In this document: piece after piece, positions 25,291 through 38,199 of the stretch
Layout: each line of letters opens with the position of its first letter
How positions within the stretch are numbered: the first letter of the stretch is position 1
Assembly (NCBI GenBank): GCA_023846275.1
Contig: CM043868.1
Coordinates: 9,381,653-9,445,652, forward strand
Direction of reading: 5' to 3'
DNA from: Vanilla planifolia
Taxonomy: Eukaryota; Streptophyta; Magnoliopsida; Asparagales; Orchidaceae
Length of the DNA stretch: 64,000 nucleotides
Notes under the pieces: model-generated
Told to the model about the DNA's origin: nothing
The model's database searches: none
Seen by the model: the letters and a program-made list of their open reading frames with translations, nothing else
Program-made: the position numbers and the translations under genes

Positions 25291-26147
25291 CTATGATTTA
25301 GGGTAGCAACTTAAAGGCTTAAGAAGAATTGATCTGATTTTAAGTGCTTACTAAAACCTAATAACTATGATGTAAATATATTAGTAAAGTATTTTTTGTG
25401 TTCTTTATAAAATTATATTTTTTTCATTTTATCTTTTGTTAAAATATCAATAATATTTTATATATATCATTTTAGTAATAGTATTATTTCTTTGAATTGT
25501 CATATTTTATATCATTTTATTATATGACACCTTATTTATGTGTTACTTTTTATGACATAGTATAACAAGGATATTAACACATAATATAATAAGAAATTGA
25601 TATAAAAATAATTTAGAATTTGAATATCTAACATACTGAATTACTAACTAAGAAAATAACATAGAATGATTTTTATACCCTTAGAGATATTATCTTCATA
25701 TATCCTAGATTATATTATAACCTTATAGAATAAAGATTTTGATCTATAATTACATAATACTAATATATATGATTAGGATAAAGTTATCCTTTATATAAGA
25801 TATAAAGTAATAATAGTCCATCTATGTCTACATGGTACTGATATAATATTATAAGATACTAGAACCCTTATGATATTTCGTGATATTGGTTAGAAAGGAT
25901 AATAATCTAAAAGAGAGAAAATTGAGTTATACGTTGTAAATAAATATGAAAATAATAGACTTATCTTTATATGAATTAAAAGCGAGCCTTACAAAACATA
26001 ATAAACTAGAAATGTGAAAATAAAAGAACATAAATGTTTATGTTCATATTTTTCTTATTAAATTTATTTATTTTTATATATCATGGCATATTATATTATG
26101 GTTATAAGATTTTTATAGCAAAAATATATTTATTCTATTATAACTTC

Positions 26148-26182
<35 letters not shown>

Positions 26183-27037
26183 TACTACCTTACTAGTTCA
26201 CTTGCTGAGCTTTTTAGAATCTTATTATTATTTACACCACTAGTAATGCACCCATTGCATAAAGAGTTGTGGACTTAGAGATTATAGATGAGGATTCTAC
26301 TTATTAACAATCATAGTAAATAGTCTTTTATTGATTTTTGAATTATATAGGTCTACATTGATGTGACATAATATTTATTTATGGATTGGATTTTTTTATA
26401 TATAGTTTTGTAGTTGGATAATTTACCTTAATATTTTATTTAGTTATGTGATAAATGGCTTGTGGTTGGTTTCATTGTCAAGTCTCCACTTGGGGTTCTT
26501 GTATCTTCACTTATTTATTTTCAAAGCATATAACATCATACTTTTGTTATGATTATGTAACTTGTGTGATTGGGCCCTGACAAGCCAGACCAAACCATTG
26601 AAAAAACTTTGTATTCTCCTTTTACTTATATTTTTCATCTTCTTAGAAATTTGCTTAATTTTGATTGCTACAGTGGTTTACAAAGTGTAATATTCAATCT
26701 ATATTTGTTGTTGAATCTAGCTTGCTATTATCTTTAAGTTCTTGTTATACTAAAGATTGTTAAACCCTTAATTTTATTTACAAATTATTGAATTAAATTT
26801 ATCATTTTGAAGCTTTGTACTTAAGTTTTCTTTTAGTTTTTCACATTTTGATATAGCTCTTATTATTTTTATTCTTACTTCATATTTTTGTGCTTTTAGT
26901 TTGTTATTTTATTTTTAATTTACTTTAACAGAATGCCTTCTTTCATTTAGAGAGTGTGCAACAAAATATGATTTAAGTTTTTATGTACTACAATTAATCT
27001 CCATCTTTTAGTTTTTATTCCTTCCTAGTTTATATTG
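24440..27037 (+). repeat. LTR of a second copia element (right portion)
   Basis: The sequence parallels 4310-5665 of the first copia LTR. Matching words include GGGTAGCAAC, GGACTTAGA, GTCAAGTCTCC and GGTTTACAAAGTGTAAT-type blocks. It ends TTTATATTG immediately before the PBS at 27038; the final CA seems mutated to TG. Its left part carries the tandem duplication and an (AT)n microsatellite. Confidence 0.65.
26150..26180. repeat. (AT)n microsatellite
   Basis: An uninterrupted AT dinucleotide run of about 31 bases within LTR sequence. Confidence 0.95.
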
Positions 27038-27054
27038 AGTGGTATCAAAGTAAG
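27038..27054 (+). other. tRNA-Met-type primer-binding site of the second copia element
   Basis: AGTGGTATCAAAGTAAG follows the LTR end and is close to the TGGTATCAGAG consensus. It is aligned with the PBS at 5666. Confidence 0.75.
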
Positions 27055-27099
27055 TTTTTGTGAGTAAAAAGAAACTTTTAAGATAGAATCTTATAGCTT

Positions 27100-27570
27100 A
27101 ATTGTGAGTTCAACACAATGCTACATTTAAGTGAGGGAACTTCCTGTTATAAGCCACTTTTGTTTAAAGATGAGTATTAATGATACTGGAAGAACATAAT
27201 GTGCTTATTTTTATAATCTATTAATTTATAAGTTTGGGATGTTCTTGATTGTGTTTTTAACTTTCCCATAAAGGTTGTAAATGATGAGATTGTGATATAA
27301 TTGCTCATTAAACTCACACATGAAGAAAGCTTAAAGTGATTCTAAATTTTGCGATAATGAATATTTTATATTATGGGACGAGTACTTAGGTACTCACTGA
27401 TTACACTCAAATTTTAGTTTTAAAAATTATTTATGAGATCTTCTCAAAACTTGAATTAACTTATGAAGGTACCTTACAAGTTAAGGAGACTAAATTAATA
27501 TAATAATCCATGAATAAACTATTTTGTAGGGATCTTGATAAAAATATTAAAACCATGTTTGAAACTATTA
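27100..27570 (+). pseudogene. Copia gag remnant of the second element, truncated
   Basis: It is colinear with 5740-6180 of the first copia element, including GGAACTTCCT, TTTGTTTAAAGATGAGTATT and a TYEGTLQVKE-like peptide near 27455-27490. It stops at about 27570, where sequence of a different type (Ty3/gypsy pol) begins. The rest of this copia element is missing, so the junction marks a deletion or rearrangement. Confidence 0.65.
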
Positions 27571-28321
27571 AATAATATGACCTCTAAGATGAAGATATCT
27601 AAAATTGATTTAGAATATTAGAGATGAATTAATATCTAATTTTACCTCAAATAAAAATGATGCATGGAAATTCTAAGGATAGGTGTATTCTTGCATGCTA
27701 GCAATTGTGACAATTATTATTGTCAAGTACATAATTTTAATTATTTTATCTATCCTAGAGAATCTAAAATGTATGAAAAGTTAAAATAAACATATTGGTG
27801 GTCTAGATTAAAAAAATGTAAATTGGGTTAAGAAGTTCTTAATTTGTCAATAAATTAAGAGTGAGTAACAAAACCCTAGTGGCCTATTATAACTCTTACT
27901 AATTACAAAATGGAAATAAAAGTGTATGGCTATGGATTTTATGGTTAGGATATCCAAGACACATGTTGGTCATAATTTCATATAGGTGGTTTTTAATATA
28001 TTGACTGAATCTACACACTTATTAATGACCAAAATAACATTTTTTATAGGCAATTTGCTCATATTTGTATGCAATAAATTTTGAAACTTCTTAGGATACA
28101 AAAATTAATTATTTCTAACAAAGATCCAAAGCTTATATCATATTTCTAAAAAATATGCATAGTGTTTTTGGCATCTAATTAAGATTTAATACTTTTATCA
28201 TAAAATAAATAGGCAAACTGAAAGAACTATTAAAAACTTTGATGATTTCTGCACATTATGTGTTTTGAACTTTTGAGGTGATTGAGAGAGTCATTTTTCT
28301 TTCATAAAATTTTCTTATAAT
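27571..28321 (+). pseudogene. Ty3/gypsy (Tekay-like) integrase, first part (element E)
   Basis: Translation gives LRIGVFLHASN, a zinc-binding segment ending ESKMYEKLK-TYWW (~27770-27805, as in STKMYxDLKxxYWW), an RVE core piece with IISNKDPKLISYF (~28105) and a QTERTI-like block (~28215). Then comes FCTLCVLNF and ESHFSFIKFSYN (~28250-28320). This is the H2C2 zinc finger and catalytic core of a gypsy integrase, broken by stops. The reading is interrupted exactly within the FxYNNxY block by the 28322-30433 insertion and resumes at 30434. Confidence 0.75.
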
Positions 28322-30433
28322 TGAAGAGAAAATGAGTATGTGAATCCCATAAGAAGGGGATGAATTATGGTTTTAAACTATTTTTGCTAATTTTTTTATT
28401 GTATTTATTTTTTAAAGATTTGTTATAAAAATAATTTTATGTTCATAAAAAATTTTGATTTAAAAATTTATTATATTATAATTTTTATGATAAGAAAAAT
28501 AAAAAAAACATGAAATAGTATGTCAAAATTTTTAGGTGGTTCAATTCAAACTAAAAGGATTTGAACTTGAGATTTTTTCCTACGGTTCACCTCTAACTCT
28601 ATGGGTTCAACTATAATCTGAGCTTTTATGAGCTCAATCCAAACTTGGTATTCTATGAGATTAAATCGAACTCCAACTTTTGCAGATGTTAGGCTGCCTA
28701 ACCCAAAAGTAAAACAAAAATACAACAAAAATTAAATTCAAATAAAAATATATAATTTTTTATATTCTTATTGATGAATAGAAAATGGCACAATGAGCAC
28801 AAAATTATGAAAAAAAATAAGAAAATAAAAGCTTAGAAGAATCAAGCTTGTTGGAAGAATATAGAATTTCAAGCAGTCATAAGCCAAAGGTGCTGCAAAG
28901 GGAAATTTATGTCAATAAAATATGATGTAGCCCTTCTTCAAGTTCTTAAAATCTTGTTCATGTTCATTAGTTATTTTATTCATAATTATTAAATATTTAT
29001 GAAAAATTTATCATAGCCTTTAGAAAGTCAATGAAAAACTATTTTAAAAGCTACTTCCAAACATCTTAAAAAGATCATGAAATATTCTCCAAAATGACTA
29101 TTACAATGGCATAATAAGGACTAGTTAATTAGCTGTTAGGCTTAATTTATCAAGGCTGATGGATGGGATTGACTGGAGCTGTTAGATCAACACAAAGGAG
29201 ATCTTAACCTTTCGATCAAACTCTGGAAAAGCATATATGTTTTGGGTGGTTGGATCAAGCTTGATTAGATCTCAGCCACTCGACCAAGTTAGATGAGATT
29301 TGGATCGTTTGATTAAGCAACGATAAAATTAAGATTAGATCTGTAACGTAGTATTCAAATAAGAGAGATCTATGCTATTAGATTAGGGATATATTATTTC
29401 AAATGATGGAAATAAAGATAGTCATTCCATGAAGTCAGACGAGATCATGATCATCAAATAGGCCAATGAGTTGCAACAAATGAAGTAGTAACCACCTAAT
29501 CAGCTAATCAAATGGACGGTTTGTTTATTAAGATCACTATTTAATGATGGATGTGATCTCCACCATGCCTTCTCCAAAATGTGCAATTGGATGGTGCTAA
29601 ATGCTGTCAATTTTGGATGAAAACAAGCACAAGGCTTTAATCCCATATTTTAGGGAATGAAGAGTATTTGGAAATTGTAAGCATTCTCAAGGAGATATTA
29701 CTCAAAGCTTAATTATGGCTAGCTCACCCATGTGTGCTCGAGAATTGATTACCTAGGTGTGTTCATAACATATAGGTTTATACGAGTTTATAGTTAGTGT
29801 AAGTGCTGGCCAACTTGATCCAATGCCTCACCCCATCAAGTTTAGGATTTGTTGTCAGCAAGAATGCGATCAATTTGATTTTCCTGACCAGAGACTTGCG
29901 AGTGCTTGCTTGGTCAGGCTTGTTTAGCCCGAGAGCTTTGTACTTAGGCATAAGTTAGGATGTGGCAAAATATTTTTTTATTTTAATTATTAAATATTTA
30001 ACAAAATTCTTTTTGTTTAATTTTAAAGGTTTCGTAAATATATAAATATGGAATTTGATAAGAATAAAATTTAACCAAGAAAGGGTTGTGCATTCAAAAA
30101 TAAAATCTAATTCATTTATTAAATCAAGGAGATGATTGAACAATTTGATACTCGAATATATTTGAGGTTGATACAAAAAGACAACACCTTAAAAACAACA
30201 AGTTAATATTCTATTTTATAGTAAAAGAAAATCTTAATTAAACTGATGCACATGTCTTAAATCCTTGAAGCTTGCTAAATACTCCAAACTATATTGAAGA
30301 TCATTAGTTTGTCATCTTCAAAAGTACATAATTTGTTCTTTACATGTAAACATATTTCACACTAAACAAGCTCATTAAAATAAAATACTAAATATTTAAG
30401 GTTTGACTCATCTAATATAAGGGTGATCCAACA
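28322..30433. mobile_element. 2.1-kb TG...CA insertion splitting the gypsy integrase
   Basis: It begins TGAAGAGAAAATG and ends GATCCAACA. The flanks are ATAAT (28317-28321) and TTAAT (30434-30438), a 4-of-5 target-site duplication. Removing it restores the FSYNNNYQ integrase block. No gag, pol or transposase motif is visible; the left half is TTTAAA-rich and the right half GC-richer. It shares its left-end signature and internal flavour with 15718-17290. TG...CA ends and a 5-bp TSD suggest a solo LTR or coding-free LTR element. Confidence 0.65.
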
Positions 30434-31056
30434 TTAATAACAACTACCAAGCTAGAATTAAAATGGTTTCTTATGAAGCACTTTATAGAAGAAAATATTT
30501 ATACCTTTATTCTATGTTAGGGTAAAAGAAGACAATTAATTAGGCCAAACTTTATTGATGAAGCCACCAAAAAGACAAGATTTATTAGTGGATGAACTAA
30601 GACTACTTAAGATAAATTAAATGAATTAATACAAAATATAAAATTATTAAACTTAATGAAGGAGAGCATGTCTTTCTTAAAGAAAATTCTCTAAAAGGGG
30701 TGATTAAGTTTGTTAAAACTAAAAAGTAGAAGAGGCCAAAATTCATAGAGCATTGTAAAATTTGACAACGAATTGGCCAAGATAGATCTACAATTAGATA
30801 AAGTTCATAATATTTTTTACATTTTTTTAAGAAACTATGCTCTTGATTCATCCTATATCTTTTGATATGTCATCAAAGAAATAAAGTTCAACCTGTAAGC
30901 AAGATAAAATATTAAGAAATAAGATCACTCCCATGATTTAAATACTTTTAAATAATAAAATAAAAGAAAAATGATGAGAAGTTAAAGCTAGCATGCTTCA
31001 CTAATATCTTAAGCTATTTTAAATTTTCAAATGAAATTTTCACAAATTGGGGAGAT
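30434..31056 (+). pseudogene. Gypsy integrase C-terminus with chromodomain-like tail (element E)
   Basis: It continues from 28321. NNYQARIKMVSYEALYRRK (30437-30495) matches the conserved YNNSYxxSIxMxPYEALYGRR block. Near 30660 EGEHVFLKENSLKGVIKF matches the GDHVFLKVSPxKGVxRF block, and near 30800-30860 a HNIFYIFLRNYALDSSYI-like segment matches HNVFHVSMLRKYxxDPSHV. The following stretch has the spacing of the chromodomain region of Tekay/Del chromoviruses. A purine tract ATTGGGGAGA precedes the LTR at 31057. Stops and frameshifts are frequent. Confidence 0.75.
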
Positions 31057-32702
31057 TATAATAACCTAATTGTTTTAAATATGATAAATACATATATTTG
31101 ATTATGTGATATTAGTATTTATTATGTGCAAAAATATTGTGAGTATTAATTAATTTTTTATGCATCTAAGGTGTGTGCAAAGTTTCAAAGCAACCCAAAG
31201 TTATTTTTTGGACATAACATTAGGATGAGCTCTATGTGAGAATTTATTAGTATGTAGTTTATAATTTTCATGTGAGTTATATTTATAAAAATTTTCTAAA
31301 CTAAATAGAAATTAAAGTATATTTTTACTAATATTATATAAAATATTTCATATTTATTAATATAAAAAAGGATTATTTAATCCTTATATTGAGCTTAAGT
31401 TGGTTGCTAAGTAGAGAACCTTCTAAAAGTAGAAGGAAAGCTTGGGAAGAGGAAGAAGGAAAGAGGACTGAGAAATCATTAAGGAGAAGTTTATTATAAT
31501 GTTGCAACATGCAAAATACCAAACTTGGAGAACTCACTGTAAGGAAAGTCTTGAGTACAAAAGGCTTGGAAATGCCTTAAATAAAAAGGAGTTATAAAGG
31601 TTTAGTTCTTTGCAATTTTCCCTCCCTTAAACTTCTTTTGAGCTATGATTTTAGTTGCTTAAAGTATGTTTTTAATTTGGAATGGATTTGGAGTTGGTAT
31701 AGTATTATGCTCATGACTCGTGCTAAATGCAAAAACCAACATATCGTATGTTAGGTCCCATGTATCACACATCAAAGCCAATGGATAATATGTAAAGCTT
31801 TCAGTGCAAGAAATTGTAATGTGAACGCCTTCCGTAAGAGTTTGGATAGTATGCCAAAATTTTAATATACCATACATCTGGCTAATGTACTATATGTTGA
31901 GGGCTAAAAATAATACATGATAGTTAAGTAAAATATAGTTGTATAACCCCTTTTCCATTAGATTTTAGATGTCCATGGATCAATTGATGTATGGAGCATT
32001 GAGTCCTACATATCATAAGTCAAGCTTAGCATGCCATACATGAAGGGTAACCAGACAATACATGAAAAGAAAAAAAGGAAATTTAAAGAGGATTGTTAAG
32101 GGCTTAAGTAGTTTGATTACACATTTAGTTAAGAAAAACATGCATATATAAGTATTTGTAAATGCTTTAATATAAAGGAAATAAAGGAAGGGAAGCTCTA
32201 AGCAAATTATGAAATTCTAAATGTATAATGTGTATGAAAAAGTTAACATGTTATGGAAATTATGGACCAATTACTTTTGTAGGCAATGAAATGAAAAGAA
32301 AAAGTGAGAAAAAGAGAAAATAGTGGAAAAAACATCCCAAAGCAATTAGGTAGAAAAATTGTGATGTAAGAAAGCTATTGGTATGTATCTTGAAATGTAT
32401 TGATGTGATCTGATATGATGCAAGTATAATAGCGTAGCAAATATTGTATACATATGTTATATTCTTATATGACATACTTTCATATGTTGTATGTATATAT
32501 TTCTATAAGTAAGAAAATATAAAATGAAAAAGTGGAATGAAACGAGGTGAAGAAAAATGAATGAAAAAAGGAATGAATAGGAGAATTAGGCAATAAGAGC
32601 ATGATGATCTCTATTATTATACAATAAGAGATGAAAAGAGAATATTGTGATTTTCTTATGACTTCATCCTATAGCCACTTAATATGATTTTCTGACATTG
32701 CA
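31057..32702 (+). repeat. 3' LTR of element E, left part
   Basis: It starts TATAATAACC, read as an eroded TGTAATAACC, right after the polypurine tract. It contains AGCTTAAGTTGGTTGCTAAG and GAAGGAAAGAGG, words I associate with Tekay-type LTRs. It ends where the LTR of element A begins. The expected rest of the LTR may lie at 46150-47400, beyond element A, which would make A nested in E. Open frames at 31659-31877 and 32260-32475 (minus) are inside it. Confidence 0.55.
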
Positions 32703-35348
32703 CATAACATCTTTGTTCATCAAATAAGGCATGAAGCTAATTGTCTCATAAAACATGCCAAACTTCTAGAAAATAAAATATTAGAAAATATAAACATTAA
32801 TATAAAATTAGATAGAACTCGTTGACATGAGTCAAACGACCTTTGTTTCATATCGATCAAAGGTTATTTAAAAGTTTTATGAATTAATGAAATAAATAAG
32901 TATAAATATAAATATATAGATATAATTGATATATATATATATATATTAATTGTTTTCAATTTCACTAAAAACAACCTATTTTTTCTCTCAACCCCATGCT
33001 GGCGTAAACCCTAACAAGGGATTTCACGCTCGCTAGAGAGCCACTTCCCCAAAGATGCAGTTGTTGATTGCCATCATACTTTTGAGGGAATCAAATACTT
33101 GTGGTTAATTGCACCATTTGGGACATCATGTAAGTCAAAAAAGTGAAACTCAAAAATCCCTTTTATTTCAAAATATTTAACAAATAAATTGATGTGATTT
33201 TAAGAAAAAATCATTATATGTGATCTCAATTAGAATTTTATATTATTGTTTGGAAGATTTAGGGAAAATCACTAACGACGAGGAAAATTAGGGTTTCAAG
33301 AAAAGGGAAAAACGAGAAAGGAGAGAAGAAAAATGTCATTTTCATGATTTAATAAGTAAGTTATGCAAGTTACTTTACTAATTTGAACATTTTTAATTTG
33401 TTTAAAAACCATTAAATTATGTCGATAAAATTACAATTAAGAGGATGAAATTGACAAACTTGGAAAGTTAAACTTATACAAATTAGTTCTTAAAACAAGA
33501 AGATTTATGAGGTAGGCATTCTAACATAAATATTATATGCGTATACTTGATGTGTTACTGATTGTTAAAATTAAGACATTGTATGTGAATTATGTACAAA
33601 GAATGTGATATTGATATACTAATATAATATTATTGTATACAACTATATGAGAATATTTATACAAAGCTTGTGATAGTGATGTATTGATATAGTATAATTA
33701 TATATGATCACATGAGAATTTATATTTGTAGCTAGATGTATGATTTTTAGTATTGATAAAGTATAAATGTAAAATTATTTGGCATGATTAACTATGTATG
33801 CTTAACATTAATGTGTTAATGTAAAAACATACATCTAGTTAAATACTATAAAAAATAGAAACTATATATGTGAAAATAAATTAAGAGAATTGTCATTGTG
33901 AGGTGCCTTATGGCTAGTGTTCCGTATGATTGACATTGGTTCTAAGAGATAGCTAGTAGCTAGTGGGAAACACTATTATAATATGCTACAAATATGTAAT
34001 AATTAAAAAAATAATACAAAAAGATTGAACATGATTATACATGAAAAATATGATATGATAAATCATTAAAGGAGGTTTTCATTATAACTAAATAAATTAA
34101 AATAAGAATACTGATTGATTACCTTTAGAGAGAGTAGTAGTACTGGCTATCAAAAAATTTACTTAGTTAAGTAAAAATATATGCCAATAAACAAGACCAC
34201 ATTAAGGAGAAGATTGAAAATTTAATAAAACACTACATATACTTGTTATTTCTTTTAGAGCTCCTTTTAATATTAATAAATAATTTTGTTACATTGTTTA
34301 ACATGATTAATTATATAAGTATTTTGTTGATGGGTTGATGCAAAAGCATATATCAAGTTAAATTATATGAAAACTGAGGACTATACATGTGAAAATAAAT
34401 TAAGAAAATTACCACCATAAGGTGACTAGTGGTTAGTAGACCACACTTTTGTGATTTGTTGTAAAGATATTGCCATTAAAAAATATAAAAAGATTGAGCA
34501 TGATTATGCATGATAATATGATATGATAAATTAATATATAATATTTTTATTATAACTAAGTAAACTAAAATGAGGATACTTAATGGCTACCTTGAGAGAG
34601 AGCAAAGCAACAACACTGACCATTATAAAGTTTACTTCATTAAGTGAAAACATGTGCTGATAGATAAGACCACTTTAAGAAAAAGATTAAAAAAGAACCT
34701 ACATGTACTTTTTATTTCTTTTAAATTTTATAAAATTCTTCCATTTATAGACTATCGTACTTCTTTTTACATTATAATATGAATGAGACTATTTATTTAT
34801 ATACTATGATTGATGCTTGTTATTAGACCCTATATGTATTTATCTCAAATTATTTCTTATTTTATATATTTATTTATTATTAAAGATATCCTTTTAAGCT
34901 ATTGATGGTTGGTTTAGGTTTTCTTTGGCACTAATGTTTTATGTGTATTAGAACTTCAATAAAAGAGGATTTTTCATAAGAATAATCTATAAAAAGGAAT
35001 TAAATTGCACTTGTTTGTGCTATAAGAGTATACTAAATGACTTATTAACTATATAGTGAATTTAGTGTATATGTATGTGAAAACTGGTTGTAATATTATA
35101 AAATAAAATTATGAAAACTATGAAATATGTTGTTGTGATGGATTTAATTGTTTATAGTTATTGAATCTCTTGTTTATAATTAATAATTATAGATATAAAC
35201 TATGCGATTATCATATTAAGATTTAAATATTATATTGATGTATTTTTAAATTAAAAAAAAAGATAAAATTTAAGAAATGTTTTATCAGCTTAAATTTTAA
35301 AATTTATAAGAATTAATTAAATATGTGACAAAAAATAAGAATATCACA
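32703..35348 (+). repeat. 5' LTR of element A (~2.65 kb)
   Basis: It starts CATAACATCTTTG, read as eroded TGTAACATC, and ends AATATCACA just before the PBS. It is colinear with 43434-46089. It contains an internal direct repeat of about 400 bases: 33865-34260 and 34375-34735 share GTGAAAATAAATTAAG, a CTAGTGGTTAG-like block, a TATGATATGATAAAT block and GACCACATTAAG/GACCACTTTAAG. Confidence 0.8.
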
Positions 35349-35368
35349 TTTGTTATATTAAAGCACTA
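35349..35368 (+). other. Primer-binding site of element A
   Basis: TTTGTTATATTAAAGCAC is a mutated form of TTTGGTATCAGAGCAC and directly follows the LTR end. The homologous site after the other LTR (46090) is much closer to consensus. Confidence 0.65.
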
Positions 35369-35429
35369 CTTAATTAAAAAACAATTTAAGATGGTGAAGA
35401 AAAAGAAACATGGTTATCATATTTGTGAA

Positions 35430-35811
35430 ATTAAAATAGTTGAAGTCCTAAGGATCGATGCTTAAATAACATAATGTTTGAATAGTTGATTCAATTTTGC
35501 ATCCAAAAGTAGAACAAAATTTAAGAAACTAATTACAAATGAAATAGGGTAACATTCTTATGTAGCTCTTGTTGAATCATGATTCAGCCAAAGGTCACAA
35601 TGTAAAATATGCACAAAGCTTTATTATAGTGAGTGTGACAAATCAAAACCAATTAAATACTACAAGTGTCAATAGAATGGATACATTATTATATATTGTT
35701 GTCCATTAAATGTTGAAGGAGATAAAGAAAGTTAGCAAGCTAGATGTAAAATGAAAACTATTAGGAGATCAGTGATAGTAGGACCTAACAATGCACCATA
35801 TAATGTATATG
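35430..35811 (+). pseudogene. Gypsy gag C-terminal part with zinc knuckle (element A)
   Basis: Around 35655-35706 the translation reads YYKCQ, stop, NGYIIIYC, a decayed CX2CX4HX4C nucleocapsid zinc knuckle. The following frame runs into the nested element B at 35812 and appears to continue after 40444 (NVY before, DTSQGQTSIAP after), so B interrupted gag near the gag-protease linker. Confidence 0.6.
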
Positions 35812-36519
35812 TGATGTAACAGAAAAGAAAGAAATGGTGAACATTAAATATAGACCCACGATAAGATTTCAAACTAGAATCAATAAAGCTAAAGATCTCT
35901 AAATTATAATACATGCATGACACTTTAGGGAATAAGCAAATAATAGACTTAAGAGGTCATAATTCATCCATATATTATCATGAGTGTATGGTTGATACTA
36001 CATTAATAAAGGTATCCAAAATTTTAAATAAAGTCTTTAAAATGTAGTTAGGAAGTATGCTTTTGTTATTTGAATAAAAAAGTCTTCAAAAGATAGGTAG
36101 GAAGTATGCTTTCATATTAAAATATTATATAGACATAAAATTCTTCAAAAATTAAGTAAAAAACATGATGATGTATTAAAAAATTATATGGATACAAAAG
36201 TTTTTAAAAAATAGGTAAGAAGCTTCTTTTTTATATTAAATAATTATTTATAATATCCTATTTAAAGGACCTCTCATCAATAGATGAAAAGTAAATTAGT
36301 TGTGACTAAAGAAAGTACATTGTTGTGTAGATTAAGTGCTTAAGTTGTCTTGGTTGCTTTCTATTAGGTTCACTTTGGTAAGTGAATGCTTATTTTCTTC
36401 TTTATCTTTTACACTCTAATCCTTTTTATTTAAGTTATTTTTCTATATTTTTCATTCTATATAACTAAAACAATTTCTTCATTCTATCTCATAACTCAAT
36501 CCTCTCTATGTCTATATCA
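35812..36519 (+). repeat. 5' LTR of element B (708 bp)
   Basis: It is colinear with 39733-40439. Matching landmarks are GAGTGTATGGTTG, AGGAAGTATGCTTT-like repeats, TTAGGTTCACTTTGG and the end TATATCA/TACATCA. It has three internal ~75-base sub-repeats of the type AAGTCTTCAAAA...GTATG. Confidence 0.85.
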
Positions 36520-36520
36520 A

Positions 36521-36536
36521 TTTGGTATCAAAGCCA
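36521..36536 (+). other. Primer-binding site of element B
   Basis: TTTGGTATCAAAGCCA is two bases after the LTR end and nearly identical to the tRNA-Met-complementary consensus TGGTATCAGAGCC. Confidence 0.85.
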
Positions 36537-37199
36537 AGATCCTCACCATTTTCTTAGAAGAATAGAGCATCTTGAAGGAAAGATGGAGATCCCAATAGGT
36601 TCATCAAATTAAGGCTTGACTATTGGTACTTCACTATCCATTAAGCCCTACTTGAGATAAGATCTTATACTTTTTTGTTATAGATCTTTATTTGGTTAGA
36701 AGTTCTAAAAAAGGACTAATATGTATTGTTATACTTCTTCAAATATTTGATTTTAACACCAAAATAATTACAACTCTACTTCATAAAACTAAACCATTAT
36801 CTTTTAGACATGCCATTATCCCTATTGAGTGCACTAATAAGGAAGTACTCTACTTAATTAACCCTCCAATCAAATGTTAATTCTTACATTAAATCTTGAA
36901 TGAATGACCAAAAAAACTATTTTATTAATACTATGGCTTACTTTATTTTAATTTACTCTAATTTGTTGCTTTCTTGTCACCTTAATATTCTAAAAAAATC
37001 TAAAAATATCTTTTTTTGTTTATTTCTTTTTAAATACATTTTTTTGTTCTTCATGGTCTTTATTTTATTTTTTTGGAATATTTTTTTTTTCTTTTCACAT
37101 TATATAATGCCACCTAAATCTATAATAATTGATTAATTATATTAATTAGAATAAGTCACAAATCTTAAGATTAAGTAACTAGAGAAGTCTTAAATTAAA

Positions 37200-38120
37200 A
37201 TTTTAATAAAATTTCTTTAATGATTACTCAACTTACCACTTAAGTGTAAGTCCTACAAATACAAACATATGCCCTTACTAGACTACACCATGCTACTTCA
37301 TATGAAGGGGATGTTAATAGCCAATATATGGATTATATGCTTAAAAGGGACCATGATCCTAAACCACATTACCAAAATTTTAGCCTAGAATTTCATAAAA
37401 AGGTTAACATAGAAGCACTAACTTTTGATGAGGTCCATGAACCAAACAAATTCTTAGATTGGCTTAATAAAATAGAAGATTTTTTCAATTGGTACAAGAT
37501 GGATGACTACCAAAAAGTTAGTTTTACAAAATTGAAACTTAATGGTCATAAAAAAATTTAGTAGTCAGATATTCTTACAAATAAAGAATGAATGGATAAA
37601 AGAGTATTGAGTTGGGTAGAAATAAAAGAAATATTAAGAAAAAAAATATTACCCAACCCACTATGATAAGAAACTTTATGGGCAATCCTTGACTTTGCAT
37701 TAGGGATTTTTATGCATGGATGATTACTTAAATTATTTTGACAATTTTATTACAAAGATAGAATACAACTATAATGATTACTAAATAGTAAATAAATTCA
37801 TCTTAGGATTATGTACATAAATTAGACAAAATATTACTTCATGACCTACAAACTTTAAAAGAAGCTTTTTATCTCTTTTAATTAGTACAAAAACACAAGA
37901 AACCTACATCCTCCACTAACAAAATTAAATCTCACATTTCTCTAAATATCCATAAAATCACTCTCAAATCAAGTGCAACATACCAAAACTTTTATTATTT
38001 CAAAAGCTCAACATCCTACCCTGAAAAAAACCTATCTTAAAAATTTTAAAAGGAAAGACAAAGATATAGTTTACTTTAAATGTCATAAACTTAATCACAT
38101 GTAACACCAATGTTAAGCAC
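37200..38120 (+). pseudogene. Gypsy gag of element B
   Basis: An open segment at 37328-37558 contains FDEVHEPNKFLDWLNKIEDF, then FNWYKMDDYQKVSFTKLKLN, matching the gag core FxGxxxPxxFLDWLxxVExxF and KVxLVxxxLxxxA. Near 38065-38115 YFKCHKLNHM and a later C form a zinc knuckle with a stop inside. The protein would package element RNA; here the frame is broken between the two domains. Confidence 0.7.
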
Positions 38121-38199
38121 AAATCTTATACATAGAAGATTATGCCTCCTTTGAACATGAATTAGAAGAACTTCAAGATGAAGACCAAATTTTATTTTA

